DNA of 64,000 bases from assembly GCA_021783235.1 (NCBI GenBank), contig JAJXUD010000010.1, positions 1 to 64,000 of the forward strand, given 5' to 3'. Each line of letters opens with the position of its first letter. The stretch's first letter is position 1. This stretch comes from Myxococcales bacterium (GTDB lineage Bacteria > Myxococcota > Myxococcia > Myxococcales > JAKAPL01). The notes beneath the pieces are model-generated. The model did no database searches and was not told where the DNA came from. It was given only the letters and a program-made list of their open reading frames with translations. A program made the translations under genes and the position numbers. Shown in pieces: positions 9,467 through 16,208 of the stretch.

Positions 9467-11161
9467 TCAGCTCGCCTCGGCCCCGTCGTCGTCCGGCGCG
9501 GCCGTCGAGCCCCCCTTCGTCGGGAGGAGGCCATACCGCTGAGCGCGCCGGTAGAAGGTCGTCACCGAGCGGTAGCCCAGCTCGCGCGCCGCCCGCTTCC
9601 ACCTGCCGCCCGCCCGAGCGAGCCCCTCGGCCATCAGCTCCCGCTCGATCGCCTCGAGTCTCGCCGGCACGTCGTCGAGCCCCCACGCCTTCTTCTTCGG
9701 CGCCGCCGCCTGCCCCGGCGCCTCCAGGATCTGGCGCACCGTGCTCGCCTCGATCTCGGCCCCCTCCGTCTCGATCGCCGCGAGCTCGAGCACCCGCTCG
9801 AGCTGCCGCACGTTGCCCGGCCAGTCGAACGTCTTCAGCGTCGCCTCCGCCGCCGTCGAGAGGGTCGGCTTCGACCTCGCGTCGCGCAGCGAGAGGAAGC
9901 GGGCCGCGATGAGCGGAATGTCCGAGAGCCGCTCTCGCAGAGGCGGCACCACGAGCAGCTTGCCGCCGATGCGATAGAAGAGATCCTGGCGGAACTTCCG
10001 CTCCTCCACGAGCTCATCCAGCCTCTTCCAGCTCGCGAAGAGCGGGCGGAAGTCCACCTCGAGGTACTTCGTGCCCCCCTGCCGGCGAAAGGCCTTCTCC
10101 TGCATCAGGCGCAGGAGCTTCGCCTGCAGCTCGAGCGGCAGATCCCCGATCTCGTCGAAGAAGAGCGTCCCCCGGTGCGCCCGCTCCACGAGCCCCTCGT
10201 GGGCGCTCTTCGCGTCGGTGTAGGCCCCCTCTTCGTTGCCGAAGAGATCCCGCTCCATCAGCGTGGGCACCAGCGTGGTGCAGTCCACCGTCACGAGCGG
10301 CCGGCGCGGGTTGTAGTGGTGGGCGAGCGCCTTCGCCACGAGCTCCTTGCCCGTCCCGCTCTCCCCCGTGATGAGCACCGAGATCTTCGAGGGGCCGAGC
10401 TTCAGGATCTCCGCGCGCAGCTGCCGGATGGGCTCGCTGTCGCCGACGATCGCCCCGCCCTCGTCGTCGTCCGGCGGCAGCGCGTAGAGCTCGCGCTCCG
10501 ACCAGACGTCGATGCGCGGCACGTACGGGTTCTCCGTGAGCAGGATCACCGAGCCCGGCAATAGCCGCACCGCGCCGTCGCTCCCCGGGCTGCCGTGCAG
10601 CAGCTGCGAGCCGTGCCGCCCCAGGTTCACGAGGTAGTGGCCGTCGACCCGCTCCTCGATGACCGCGTGCTCCCGCGACACCGCCGGGTGGTCGACGTGA
10701 AGCGCGCAGCGCGGGTCGCGGCCGATCACCATCCCGCCCTTCACCTTGATCACCTTGCTCGCCCGGTCGCGCCGCAGCCTCAGGTACAAGCTCTCCTTCG
10801 GCGGCGGCGTCACCCCGTCCGATTCCTGCGTCGGCGCGAGCTCCTCCGGCGGCTCGCCCGCAAGGAACGACTGCCGGGCCGGCGAGTCGATGGCCACCAG
10901 CCGAAACTGCCCGACCCGGGCCCAGCGGCCGCAGCGCAGGCTGGTGCGAAAGGTCGCGCCGTCGTCCCCGACCAGCGCCGCCTCGCCCACCTCCGTGAGG
11001 ATCAGCCGGTCCTCCCCCGCCTCCAGCCGGCAGAGGAGATCCGGGCAGTCGCGCGGATGCAGGACGAGATCCGCCGCCGGCCCCGACCCCACGTGGTGCG
11101 TCCCCACGCCGAGGTCGAAGACGCGGATGGGAACGTCGTCCTGGGTGACGAGGAGCTTCAT
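9467..11161 (-). CDS. Tandem-FHA AAA+ regulator (enhancer-binding-protein type)
   Basis: 564 residues. Order: degenerate FHA-like domain (about 1-95), canonical FHA domain (about 125-210; VIGRDPRC, VSREHAVIE), AAA+ module (about 235-440; Walker A GESGTGKE 266-273, Walker B GTLFFDEIGD 331-340), Fis-type HTH at the C-terminus (RWKRAARELGYRSVTTFYRR). FHA domains bind phosphothreonine, so a Ser/Thr kinase such as the adjacent one probably controls it. Oddities: the sigma54-contact loop, normally GAFTGA, reads GAYTDA (312-317), and the sensor-I ATN triplet reads ASW, so standard sigma54 activation is uncertain. The start ATG 11161 is 7 nt after a TAGGTT box; the frame extends 106 codons upstream but without domain content. 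Confidence 0.85.
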   Translation of the reverse strand: MKLLVTQDDVPIRVFDLGVGTHHVGSGPAADLVLHPRDCPDLLCRLEAGEDRLILTEVGEAALVGDDGATFRTSLRCGRWARVGQFRLVAIDSPARQSFLAGEPPEELAPTQESDGVTPPPKESLYLRLRRDRASKVIKVKGGMVIGRDPRCALHVDHPAVSREHAVIEERVDGHYLVNLGRHGSQLLHGSPGSDGAVRLLPGSVILLTENPYVPRIDVWSERELYALPPDDDEGGAIVGDSEPIRQLRAEILKLGPSKISVLITGESGTGKELVAKALAHHYNPRRPLVTVDCTTLVPTLMERDLFGNEEGAYTDAKSAHEGLVERAHRGTLFFDEIGDLPLELQAKLLRLMQEKAFRRQGGTKYLEVDFRPLFASWKRLDELVEERKFRQDLFYRIGGKLLVVPPLRERLSDIPLIAARFLSLRDARSKPTLSTAAEATLKTFDWPGNVRQLERVLELAAIETEGAEIEASTVRQILEAPGQAAAPKKKAWGLDDVPARLEAIERELMAEGLARAGGRWKRAARELGYRSVTTFYRRAQRYGLLPTKGGSTAAPDDDGAEAS

Positions 11162-11490
11162 GGGGGCAAACCTACGCGGGCGCACCCACGGCTTCAATCC
11201 TCGGGCTGGCCGATCTCCCGTACCGGCTGAGCCGTTTCGTCGGTCCGTTTCTGATCCAGCCGGATCGGTTTTGCACCCCTCCCCGGGATCACTTCTGCAC
11301 CCCTGACTCGCGCCGACGGGCGTGAGGTCGGCTGGATTCCCATCGAACATCGGGGGCTTGGCTCGACTCTGGCGGAGCCTCGTCCCGAGGCCACCTCGGA
11401 CCCTTGGCACGCTTGCATTGAAGCCTGGTGAGGCCGCGAACGGCGGCCCGGGCGGGCAATGAGGCCCGCGGCCACGCAACGGAGAGCGCC
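11162..11490. other. Divergent intergenic region
   Basis: About 330 bp between the divergent starts at 11161 and 11491. On the minus strand TAGGTT (complement of 11169-11174) ends 7 nt before the regulator ATG. No other convincing promoter, repeat or RNA gene is seen. A TTGGCACGCTTGCA stretch near 11404 looks like sigma54 at first sight but has the wrong spacing. Confidence 0.45.
11169..11174 (-). promoter_or_regulatory. -10 box TAGGTT for the FHA regulator
   Basis: Ends 7 nt from the ATG at 11161, which would put the transcription start on, or within a base of, the start codon: a leaderless arrangement. Confidence 0.5.
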
Positions 11491-12105
11491 ATGGAGAAGA
11501 AGAGCGGAAAGATCAGCGAGACGGCCGAGCTGCTGGGCTACGAGCCGAAGGAGGCGACCAGCGAGGGGGAGGAGAGCCTCTGGGAGCAGAAGCTGCCCGA
11601 GCTGCTGGATCTCGAGCGGGCCCGCGAGGAGCGGAGGGTCCGGGAGGAGCGCGAGGCGGCGGCGGACGTGCAGGTGAGCCTCGGGTCGGCGGACGCGGAG
11701 CCGCTCGCGATCGCGCGGGAGATGAAGGCGCGGTCGGACGCGCTCCGGTCGCGGCCGATGGGGCCGGGCTGGTTCTCGACCTGGGAGAAGCAGTCGCTGC
11801 TGGGGCTGGACCTGGTGGAGGCGAAGGCGCGGACGCTCGCGCTCCAGATCGAGCGCGGGCTCCTCGGGGCGGCGGAGGCGCGGCGCGAGCTGGAGCTCCT
11901 CTCCTGCTCGGCGCTCGCCGCGCGGCAGGACTCCGCCGCGCTGACGCGGGCGCTGGACGAGACGATCCCGCAGGGCGCGAAGCCGCAGGATCCGGAGGAG
12001 CGGCGGCGGGCGCTCGAGCTGATCGAGAACTTCCTCCGGGAGAAGCGGGCGAAGGTGGCGGCGGGTTCTCAGGGCTGGCCGCGCAAGTGGAGGACGGGCG
12101 GCTAG
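11491..12105 (+). CDS. Unrecognised cytoplasmic protein, charged helical
   Basis: 204 residues starting MEKKSGKISETAELLGYEP, with GGAGAG a few bases upstream that selects this start over in-frame codons further up. It is rich in Glu, Arg, Ala and Leu, with long predicted helices (for example LPELLDLERAREERRVREER and LVEAKARTLALQIERGLL), and no signal peptide or membrane segment. I do not recognise a family. It is 105 bp upstream of another unrecognised gene in the same direction. The coding call rests on length, codon pattern and the ribosome site; the minus-strand frame of similar length is a shadow. Confidence 0.6.
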   Translation: MEKKSGKISETAELLGYEPKEATSEGEESLWEQKLPELLDLERAREERRVREEREAAADVQVSLGSADAEPLAIAREMKARSDALRSRPMGPGWFSTWEKQSLLGLDLVEAKARTLALQIERGLLGAAEARRELELLSCSALAARQDSAALTRALDETIPQGAKPQDPEERRRALELIENFLREKRAKVAAGSQGWPRKWRTGG

Positions 12106-12172
12106 CCGCCGCTCCTCCCCCGCGCCTTGGCGAAGGAGTTTGACGAGCTGGACGGGGCAGCGTTCCCGTCCA

Positions 12173-12204
12173 GGCGGGTACCCACCCGCCACGAAAGGAG
12201 GTGA
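12173..12204 (+). promoter_or_regulatory. Hairpin plus very strong Shine-Dalgarno
   Basis: Perfect 7-bp hairpin GGCGGGT/ACCCGCC (12173-12179 with 12184-12190, 4-nt loop), then after 3 nt AAAGGAGGTGA (12194-12204), an essentially complete anti-16S match, 6 nt before the ATG. This is the strongest ribosome site in the window. The hairpin may stabilise the 5' end or gate translation. Confidence 0.65.
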
Positions 12205-12210
12205 TTGGCA

Positions 12211-12828
12211 ATGGGAGCGAACGTGAGCAACGGGACCGCCCCGGGGGCGTTCGAGATCGCGGTCTCGAAGGTCCTCCAGGGTGTGACCGCGGTGATCCCC
12301 GCGACGTCGAACCTGGTGATCGCCGGCTCGCCGATGACGAAGGCCCAGATGGAGCAGAAGCTGCAAGCCATCTTGGCCGAGTACGACGCGATCCGGACGG
12401 CCAGGGCGGCGCTCCAGGGCACCCTGCAGACGGCGAAGTCGAGCCGGATTGCGGACCACGAGTTCCTCATGCAGCTGCATGCGGCGCTCGTGGCGCTCTT
12501 CGGTCGTCAGAGCCCCGAGCTTCAGAAGTTCGGCTACAAGCCGATGAAGCGCCGGACGACGACGGCCGCCGAGAAGGTGTCCGCGGAGGCCAAGCGGAAG
12601 GTCACCCGCGAGCTGCGCCACGTCATGGGGTCGCGCCAGAAGTTGGAGGTGAAGTCCGGCGCGATCACCGACGTGACCGTCTCGAACGGGGAGGTCGTCA
12701 CCCCCCCGTCGGGCGACGCGCCGGCCACGGCGTCCGAGCAGGGCTCGGGCAGCGGGTCGACCGCGGCCAGCGACGCGGCCACCGGCCAGCAGGGCGGTGG
12801 GCAGGGCAGCAACGGCACCGGCAAGTAG
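12211..12828 (+). CDS. Conserved-looking hypothetical protein, probably highly translated
   Basis: 205 residues. The N-terminal part (VSKVLQGVTAVIPATSNLVI) is followed by a helical region with MTKAQMEQKLQAILAEYDAI, then FGRQSPELQKFGYKP near residue 110, a basic segment (KPMKRRTTTAAEKVSAEAKR) and a disordered Ser/Gly/Thr-rich tail ending GQGSNGTGK. No catalytic motif, signal peptide or membrane helix is seen. The FGRQSPELxxFG pattern looks like a conserved family feature, but I cannot name the family. The near-perfect Shine-Dalgarno suggests high protein output. The upstream gene at 11491 may belong to the same transcript. Confidence 0.7.
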   Translation: MGANVSNGTAPGAFEIAVSKVLQGVTAVIPATSNLVIAGSPMTKAQMEQKLQAILAEYDAIRTARAALQGTLQTAKSSRIADHEFLMQLHAALVALFGRQSPELQKFGYKPMKRRTTTAAEKVSAEAKRKVTRELRHVMGSRQKLEVKSGAITDVTVSNGEVVTPPSGDAPATASEQGSGSGSTAASDAATGQQGGGQGSNGTGK

Positions 12829-12853
12829 CGCCGGAGCCGCACAAGTAGGCCAA

Positions 12854-12894
12854 GGGGCCCCCGGGGGCGCGAGGAGCGCTTCGCCGGGGGCCCC
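12854..12894 (+). terminator. Long GC hairpin after the 12211 gene
   Basis: GGGGCCCCCGG (12854-12864) pairs perfectly with CCGGGGGCCCC (12884-12894), an 11-bp stem with a 19-nt loop. There is no U tract, so it may be a Rho-independent-like pause or an mRNA 3'-end stabiliser rather than a standard terminator. Confidence 0.55.
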
Positions 12895-12976
12895 GGGCCG
12901 CCTCGCCCGGCCATCGGCGCCCGGCCGATTGGACCCCCCTCTTGAACGTTCGTTCCATCCCCGGCAGGATCGCGCC

Positions 12977-15040
12977 ATGCCCGCGAGCGCCACCCTCAAC
13001 GCCCAGCAGCGGGCCGCGGCCGAGTATGGCGGCGAGCGGCCGCAGGACGCGGGGCCGCTGCTCGTCATCGCCGGCGCGGGTTCGGGCAAGACCCAGACGC
13101 TCTGCCACCGGATCGCGCACCTGGTCCTCCACGGCGTCGACCCCGGGCGCCTCTTGCTCCTCACCTTCACCCGCCGCGCGGCGGCCGACATGGTCGCCCG
13201 GGCGCAGCGGATCGTCGCCGCGGCGCTCGCGGGGGGGACGGGCCGACCCCCGCCGGTCTCGCTCCCCTGGGCGGGCACCTTCCACTCGGTGGCGAACCGG
13301 CTGCTGCGGCTGCACGCCTCATCGCTGGGGCTCGACCCGAGCTTCACCGTGCTCGACCGCTCGGACGCGGCCGACCTGCTCGACGTCTTGCGCACCGAGC
13401 TCGGTTTCTCGGGCCAGCGGCGCCGCTTTCCGAAGAAGGCAAGCTGCCTCGCCATCTACTCGTCCGTGGTGAACGCCCAGGGATCGCTCGCGGCCTGCCT
13501 CGAGCGGCGCTACCCCTGGTGCGCCGAGTGGGAGGACGAGCTGCGCCGGCTCTTCTCGGCCTACGCCGAGCGCAAGCAGCGCGCGAACGTGCTCGACTAC
13601 GACGACCTGCTCGTCGGCTGGCACCAGCTCATGGGCGAGGAGGCGCTGGCGGCGGCGGTGCGGGCGCGCTTCGATCAGCTCCTCGTCGACGAATACCAGG
13701 ACACGAACGCGCTGCAGGCGCAGATCCTCCTGCGGCTGAAGCCGACCGGCCAGGGGCTCACGGTCGTGGGCGACGACGCGCAGGCCATCTACTCCTTCCG
13801 CTCGGCCGACGTCCGCAACATCCTGGACTTCCCGAAGGCCTTCGATCCGCCGGCCGCGGTGGTGACCCTCGAGCAGAGCTACCGCTCGACCCAGCCCGTG
13901 CTCGACGCCGCCAACGGGGTGATCGCGCTCGCCGCCGAGCGCTTCACGAAGAACCTCTTCTCCAGCCGCCAGGGCGGCGCCCGTCCGCGCCTCGTCACCG
14001 CCGCCGACGAGCAGGCGCAGGTGGACTACGTGGTGACCCAGATCCTGGGGCAGCGCGAGGCCGGGCTCTGCCTCAAGGAGCAGGCGGTGCTCTTCCGCGC
14101 GGCGCACCAGAGCGACGCGCTGGAGCTGGAGCTGGCGCGGCGGCGCATCCCCTTCGTCAAGTTCGGCGGCCTCAAGTTCCTCGAGGCGGCGCACGTCAAG
14201 GACCTCCTCTGCGTCCTGCGCTGGGCCGAGAACCCCCGCGACTTCGTCGCGGGCTTCCGCGTGCTGCTGCTCTTGCCGGGCGTGGGGCCGGCCATCGCGC
14301 AGAAGGCGCTCGCGGCCTTCGACGCGGCGGGCTTCGCGCTGGCGGGGCTCGAGGGCTTCTCGGCGCCGGCCGCGGCGCGGGAGCCGTGGAGCGCGCTCTG
14401 CGCCCTGCTCCGCTCGCTGCGCGACGAGCAGGCGCCCTGGCCGGGGCAGATCGGCCTCGTGCGCCGCTGGTACTTTCCGCAGCTCGAGCGGCGGCACGAC
14501 GACGCGGTCGTCCGCGATCAGGATCTCGATCAGCTCGAGATCGTCGCGAGCGGCTCCCCGTCGCGCAGCCGCTTCCTCGCCGAGCTGACGCTCGACCCGC
14601 CGGTCTCGACGGGCGACCTCGCCGGCGCGCCGCTGCTCGACGAGGACTACCTCATCCTCTCGACCATCCACTCCGCGAAGGGGATGGAGTGGTCGAGCGT
14701 CTTCGTGATCGACGTGAGCGACGGCGCCATCCCCTCGGATCTCGCCACCGGCACGCCCGCCGAGATCGAGGAGGAGCGGCGGCTGCTCTACGTGGCCATG
14801 ACGCGCGCGAAGGAGAGCCTGCACCTCGTCCACCCGTTGCGCTTCCAGATCCGCCACCAGCCGAAGCGCGGCGACCTGCACGTCTACGCGCCGCGCAGCC
14901 GCTTCCTCCCGGACTCGCTGCTCGGATCGTTCGAGCGGCTGAGCCACGGCGGCGCCCAGCCCGACGACGGCGCCCCCGCGCCGGCCGCGGCGGCGATCGA
15001 CCTCGGCGCGCGGCTGCGCGCGACCTGGAGCCGGACCTAG
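12977..15040 (+). CDS. UvrD/Rep-family DNA helicase
   Basis: 687-residue superfamily 1A 3'-5' DNA helicase. Motifs in order: QxxAA region at the N-terminus, Walker A AGAGSGKT (about 32-39), Ia LTFTRRAA, FHSVANRLL, Walker B DEYQDTN, GDDAQAIYSFR (III), LEQSYRST (IV), TIHSAKGMEW (V) and VAMTRAKESL (VI). Such helicases unwind DNA during repair and replication restart. The C-terminus lacks the long RecB/AddA nuclease extension, so it stands with UvrD/PcrA/Rep rather than AddA. The start ATG 12977 is preceded by TTGAAC, a 17-bp spacer and CAGGAT ending 6 nt before the ATG, a promoter-like layout without a Shine-Dalgarno. Confidence 0.9.
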   Translation: MPASATLNAQQRAAAEYGGERPQDAGPLLVIAGAGSGKTQTLCHRIAHLVLHGVDPGRLLLLTFTRRAAADMVARAQRIVAAALAGGTGRPPPVSLPWAGTFHSVANRLLRLHASSLGLDPSFTVLDRSDAADLLDVLRTELGFSGQRRRFPKKASCLAIYSSVVNAQGSLAACLERRYPWCAEWEDELRRLFSAYAERKQRANVLDYDDLLVGWHQLMGEEALAAAVRARFDQLLVDEYQDTNALQAQILLRLKPTGQGLTVVGDDAQAIYSFRSADVRNILDFPKAFDPPAAVVTLEQSYRSTQPVLDAANGVIALAAERFTKNLFSSRQGGARPRLVTAADEQAQVDYVVTQILGQREAGLCLKEQAVLFRAAHQSDALELELARRRIPFVKFGGLKFLEAAHVKDLLCVLRWAENPRDFVAGFRVLLLLPGVGPAIAQKALAAFDAAGFALAGLEGFSAPAAAREPWSALCALLRSLRDEQAPWPGQIGLVRRWYFPQLERRHDDAVVRDQDLDQLEIVASGSPSRSRFLAELTLDPPVSTGDLAGAPLLDEDYLILSTIHSAKGMEWSSVFVIDVSDGAIPSDLATGTPAEIEEERRLLYVAMTRAKESLHLVHPLRFQIRHQPKRGDLHVYAPRSRFLPDSLLGSFERLSHGGAQPDDGAPAPAAAAIDLGARLRATWSRT

Positions 15041-15101
15041 CCCCGCGGGTCGCCGTCGCGCGGCCGAGCGCCGTCCCCGTCGGTTCGAGCCCCGCGAGCG
15101 C

Positions 15102-16208
15102 TCAGCCCACGAGCCGGATCACCTCCCGGGCGATCTGCAGCTCCTCGCGCGTGCGGAGGACGAGGATCCGGCCGCGCGAGCCGGCGGTGGCCACGTCGAG
15201 GTCCGGGAGGGCGGCCGCGTTGGCGCTCGGCGAGAGCTCGAGGCCGAGGCAGCCGAGGCCGCGGCAGATCTCCGCGCGGAGCGCGGCGTCGTGCTCGCCG
15301 ATGCCGGCCGTGAAGACGAGGGCGTCGACGCCGCCGAGGGTGACGGCGAGCGCGCCCACGGCGGAGCGCGCGCGGGCCGAGAAGAGCTGGAGGGCGAGGC
15401 GCGCCCGCTCGTCTCCGTCCGCCGCGGCGCGGGCGATCTCCCGCGCGTCCGCCGAGACGCCCGAGAGGCCGAGCAGGCCGGAGCCGCGCTGCAGCGTCTC
15501 CTCGAGCGCGTCGACGCCGAGGCCGCTTCGCCGCAGGACGTGGAGGAGGATGCCCGGATCGAGCGTCCCCGGCCGCGTGGCCATCGCGAGGCCGTCGAGC
15601 GGCGTGAAGCCCATGGTGGTGGCGAGCGGCCGTCCGTCCTCGATGGCGCTCGCCGAGCAGCCGCTGCCGAGGTGCAAGACGATCGCGCGCCGGGCCCGCT
15701 CGCCGAGGAGCTCCCGCGCCCTCCCCGCGCAGTAGGCGTGGCTGAGGCCGTGGAAGCCGTAGCGGCGGATCCCCCAGTCGGCGTACCAGGACCAGGGGAG
15801 CGGGTAGAGCCGCTCGGCCATCGGCAGCTCGGCGAAGAAGGCCGTGTCGAAGACCGCGACCCGCGGCGCGCGCGGCAAGAGCTCGCCGACGGCCGCGAGG
15901 GCGGCGATCGAGACGGGGTCGTGGAGCGGGGCCAGCTCGGCGGCCCGGCGGATCTCGGCGAGGGCCGCCTCGTCGACGCGGACGCTCCGGGTGAGCCTCG
16001 CTCCGCCGTGGACGACGCGCACCCCCACCGCGTCGATCCCGTCCAGCCGCGCGAGAATTCGCCCCACCGCCTCGGCGATCGCCGGGGGGCCGCTCGGCAG
16101 CGCCTCCTCGCCCCCCGTCTGCTCGTCCAGCGCTCCCCGGAAGACGGCCCACTTGAGGCTGCTCGAGCCGGGGTTCAGGACGAGCAGCCTCAGGCCGTCG
16201 CGGTCCAC
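15102..16208 (-). CDS. ackA: Acetate kinase
   Basis: About 368 residues; converts acetyl phosphate plus ADP to acetate plus ATP. Signatures: LVLNPGSSSLKWAVF at the start, RVVHGGARLT, VFDTAFFAELP, YGFHGLSH, LHLGSGCSASAI, FTPLDGLAMATRPGTLDPG and VFTAGIGEHDA, all in canonical order. It is slightly shorter than the usual 395-400 residues. No ATG is available; GTG at 16206-16208 (VDRDGLRLLVLN) is the best start and overlaps the end of the phosphoketolase gene by 19 nt, so translation is coupled. With Xfp it forms the two-step route from xylulose 5-phosphate (or fructose 6-phosphate) to acetate with ATP gain. Confidence 0.93.
   Translation of the reverse strand: MDRDGLRLLVLNPGSSSLKWAVFRGALDEQTGGEEALPSGPPAIAEAVGRILARLDGIDAVGVRVVHGGARLTRSVRVDEAALAEIRRAAELAPLHDPVSIAALAAVGELLPRAPRVAVFDTAFFAELPMAERLYPLPWSWYADWGIRRYGFHGLSHAYCAGRARELLGERARRAIVLHLGSGCSASAIEDGRPLATTMGFTPLDGLAMATRPGTLDPGILLHVLRRSGLGVDALEETLQRGSGLLGLSGVSADAREIARAAADGDERARLALQLFSARARSAVGALAVTLGGVDALVFTAGIGEHDAALRAEICRGLGCLGLELSPSANAAALPDLDVATAGSRGRILVLRTREELQIAREVIRLVG

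Noticed and set aside
11402-11418. TTGGCACGCTTGCA resembling a sigma54 -24/-12 promoter
   Set aside because: The GG and GC dinucleotides are 7 bp apart instead of 10, so the -24/-12 phasing is wrong.
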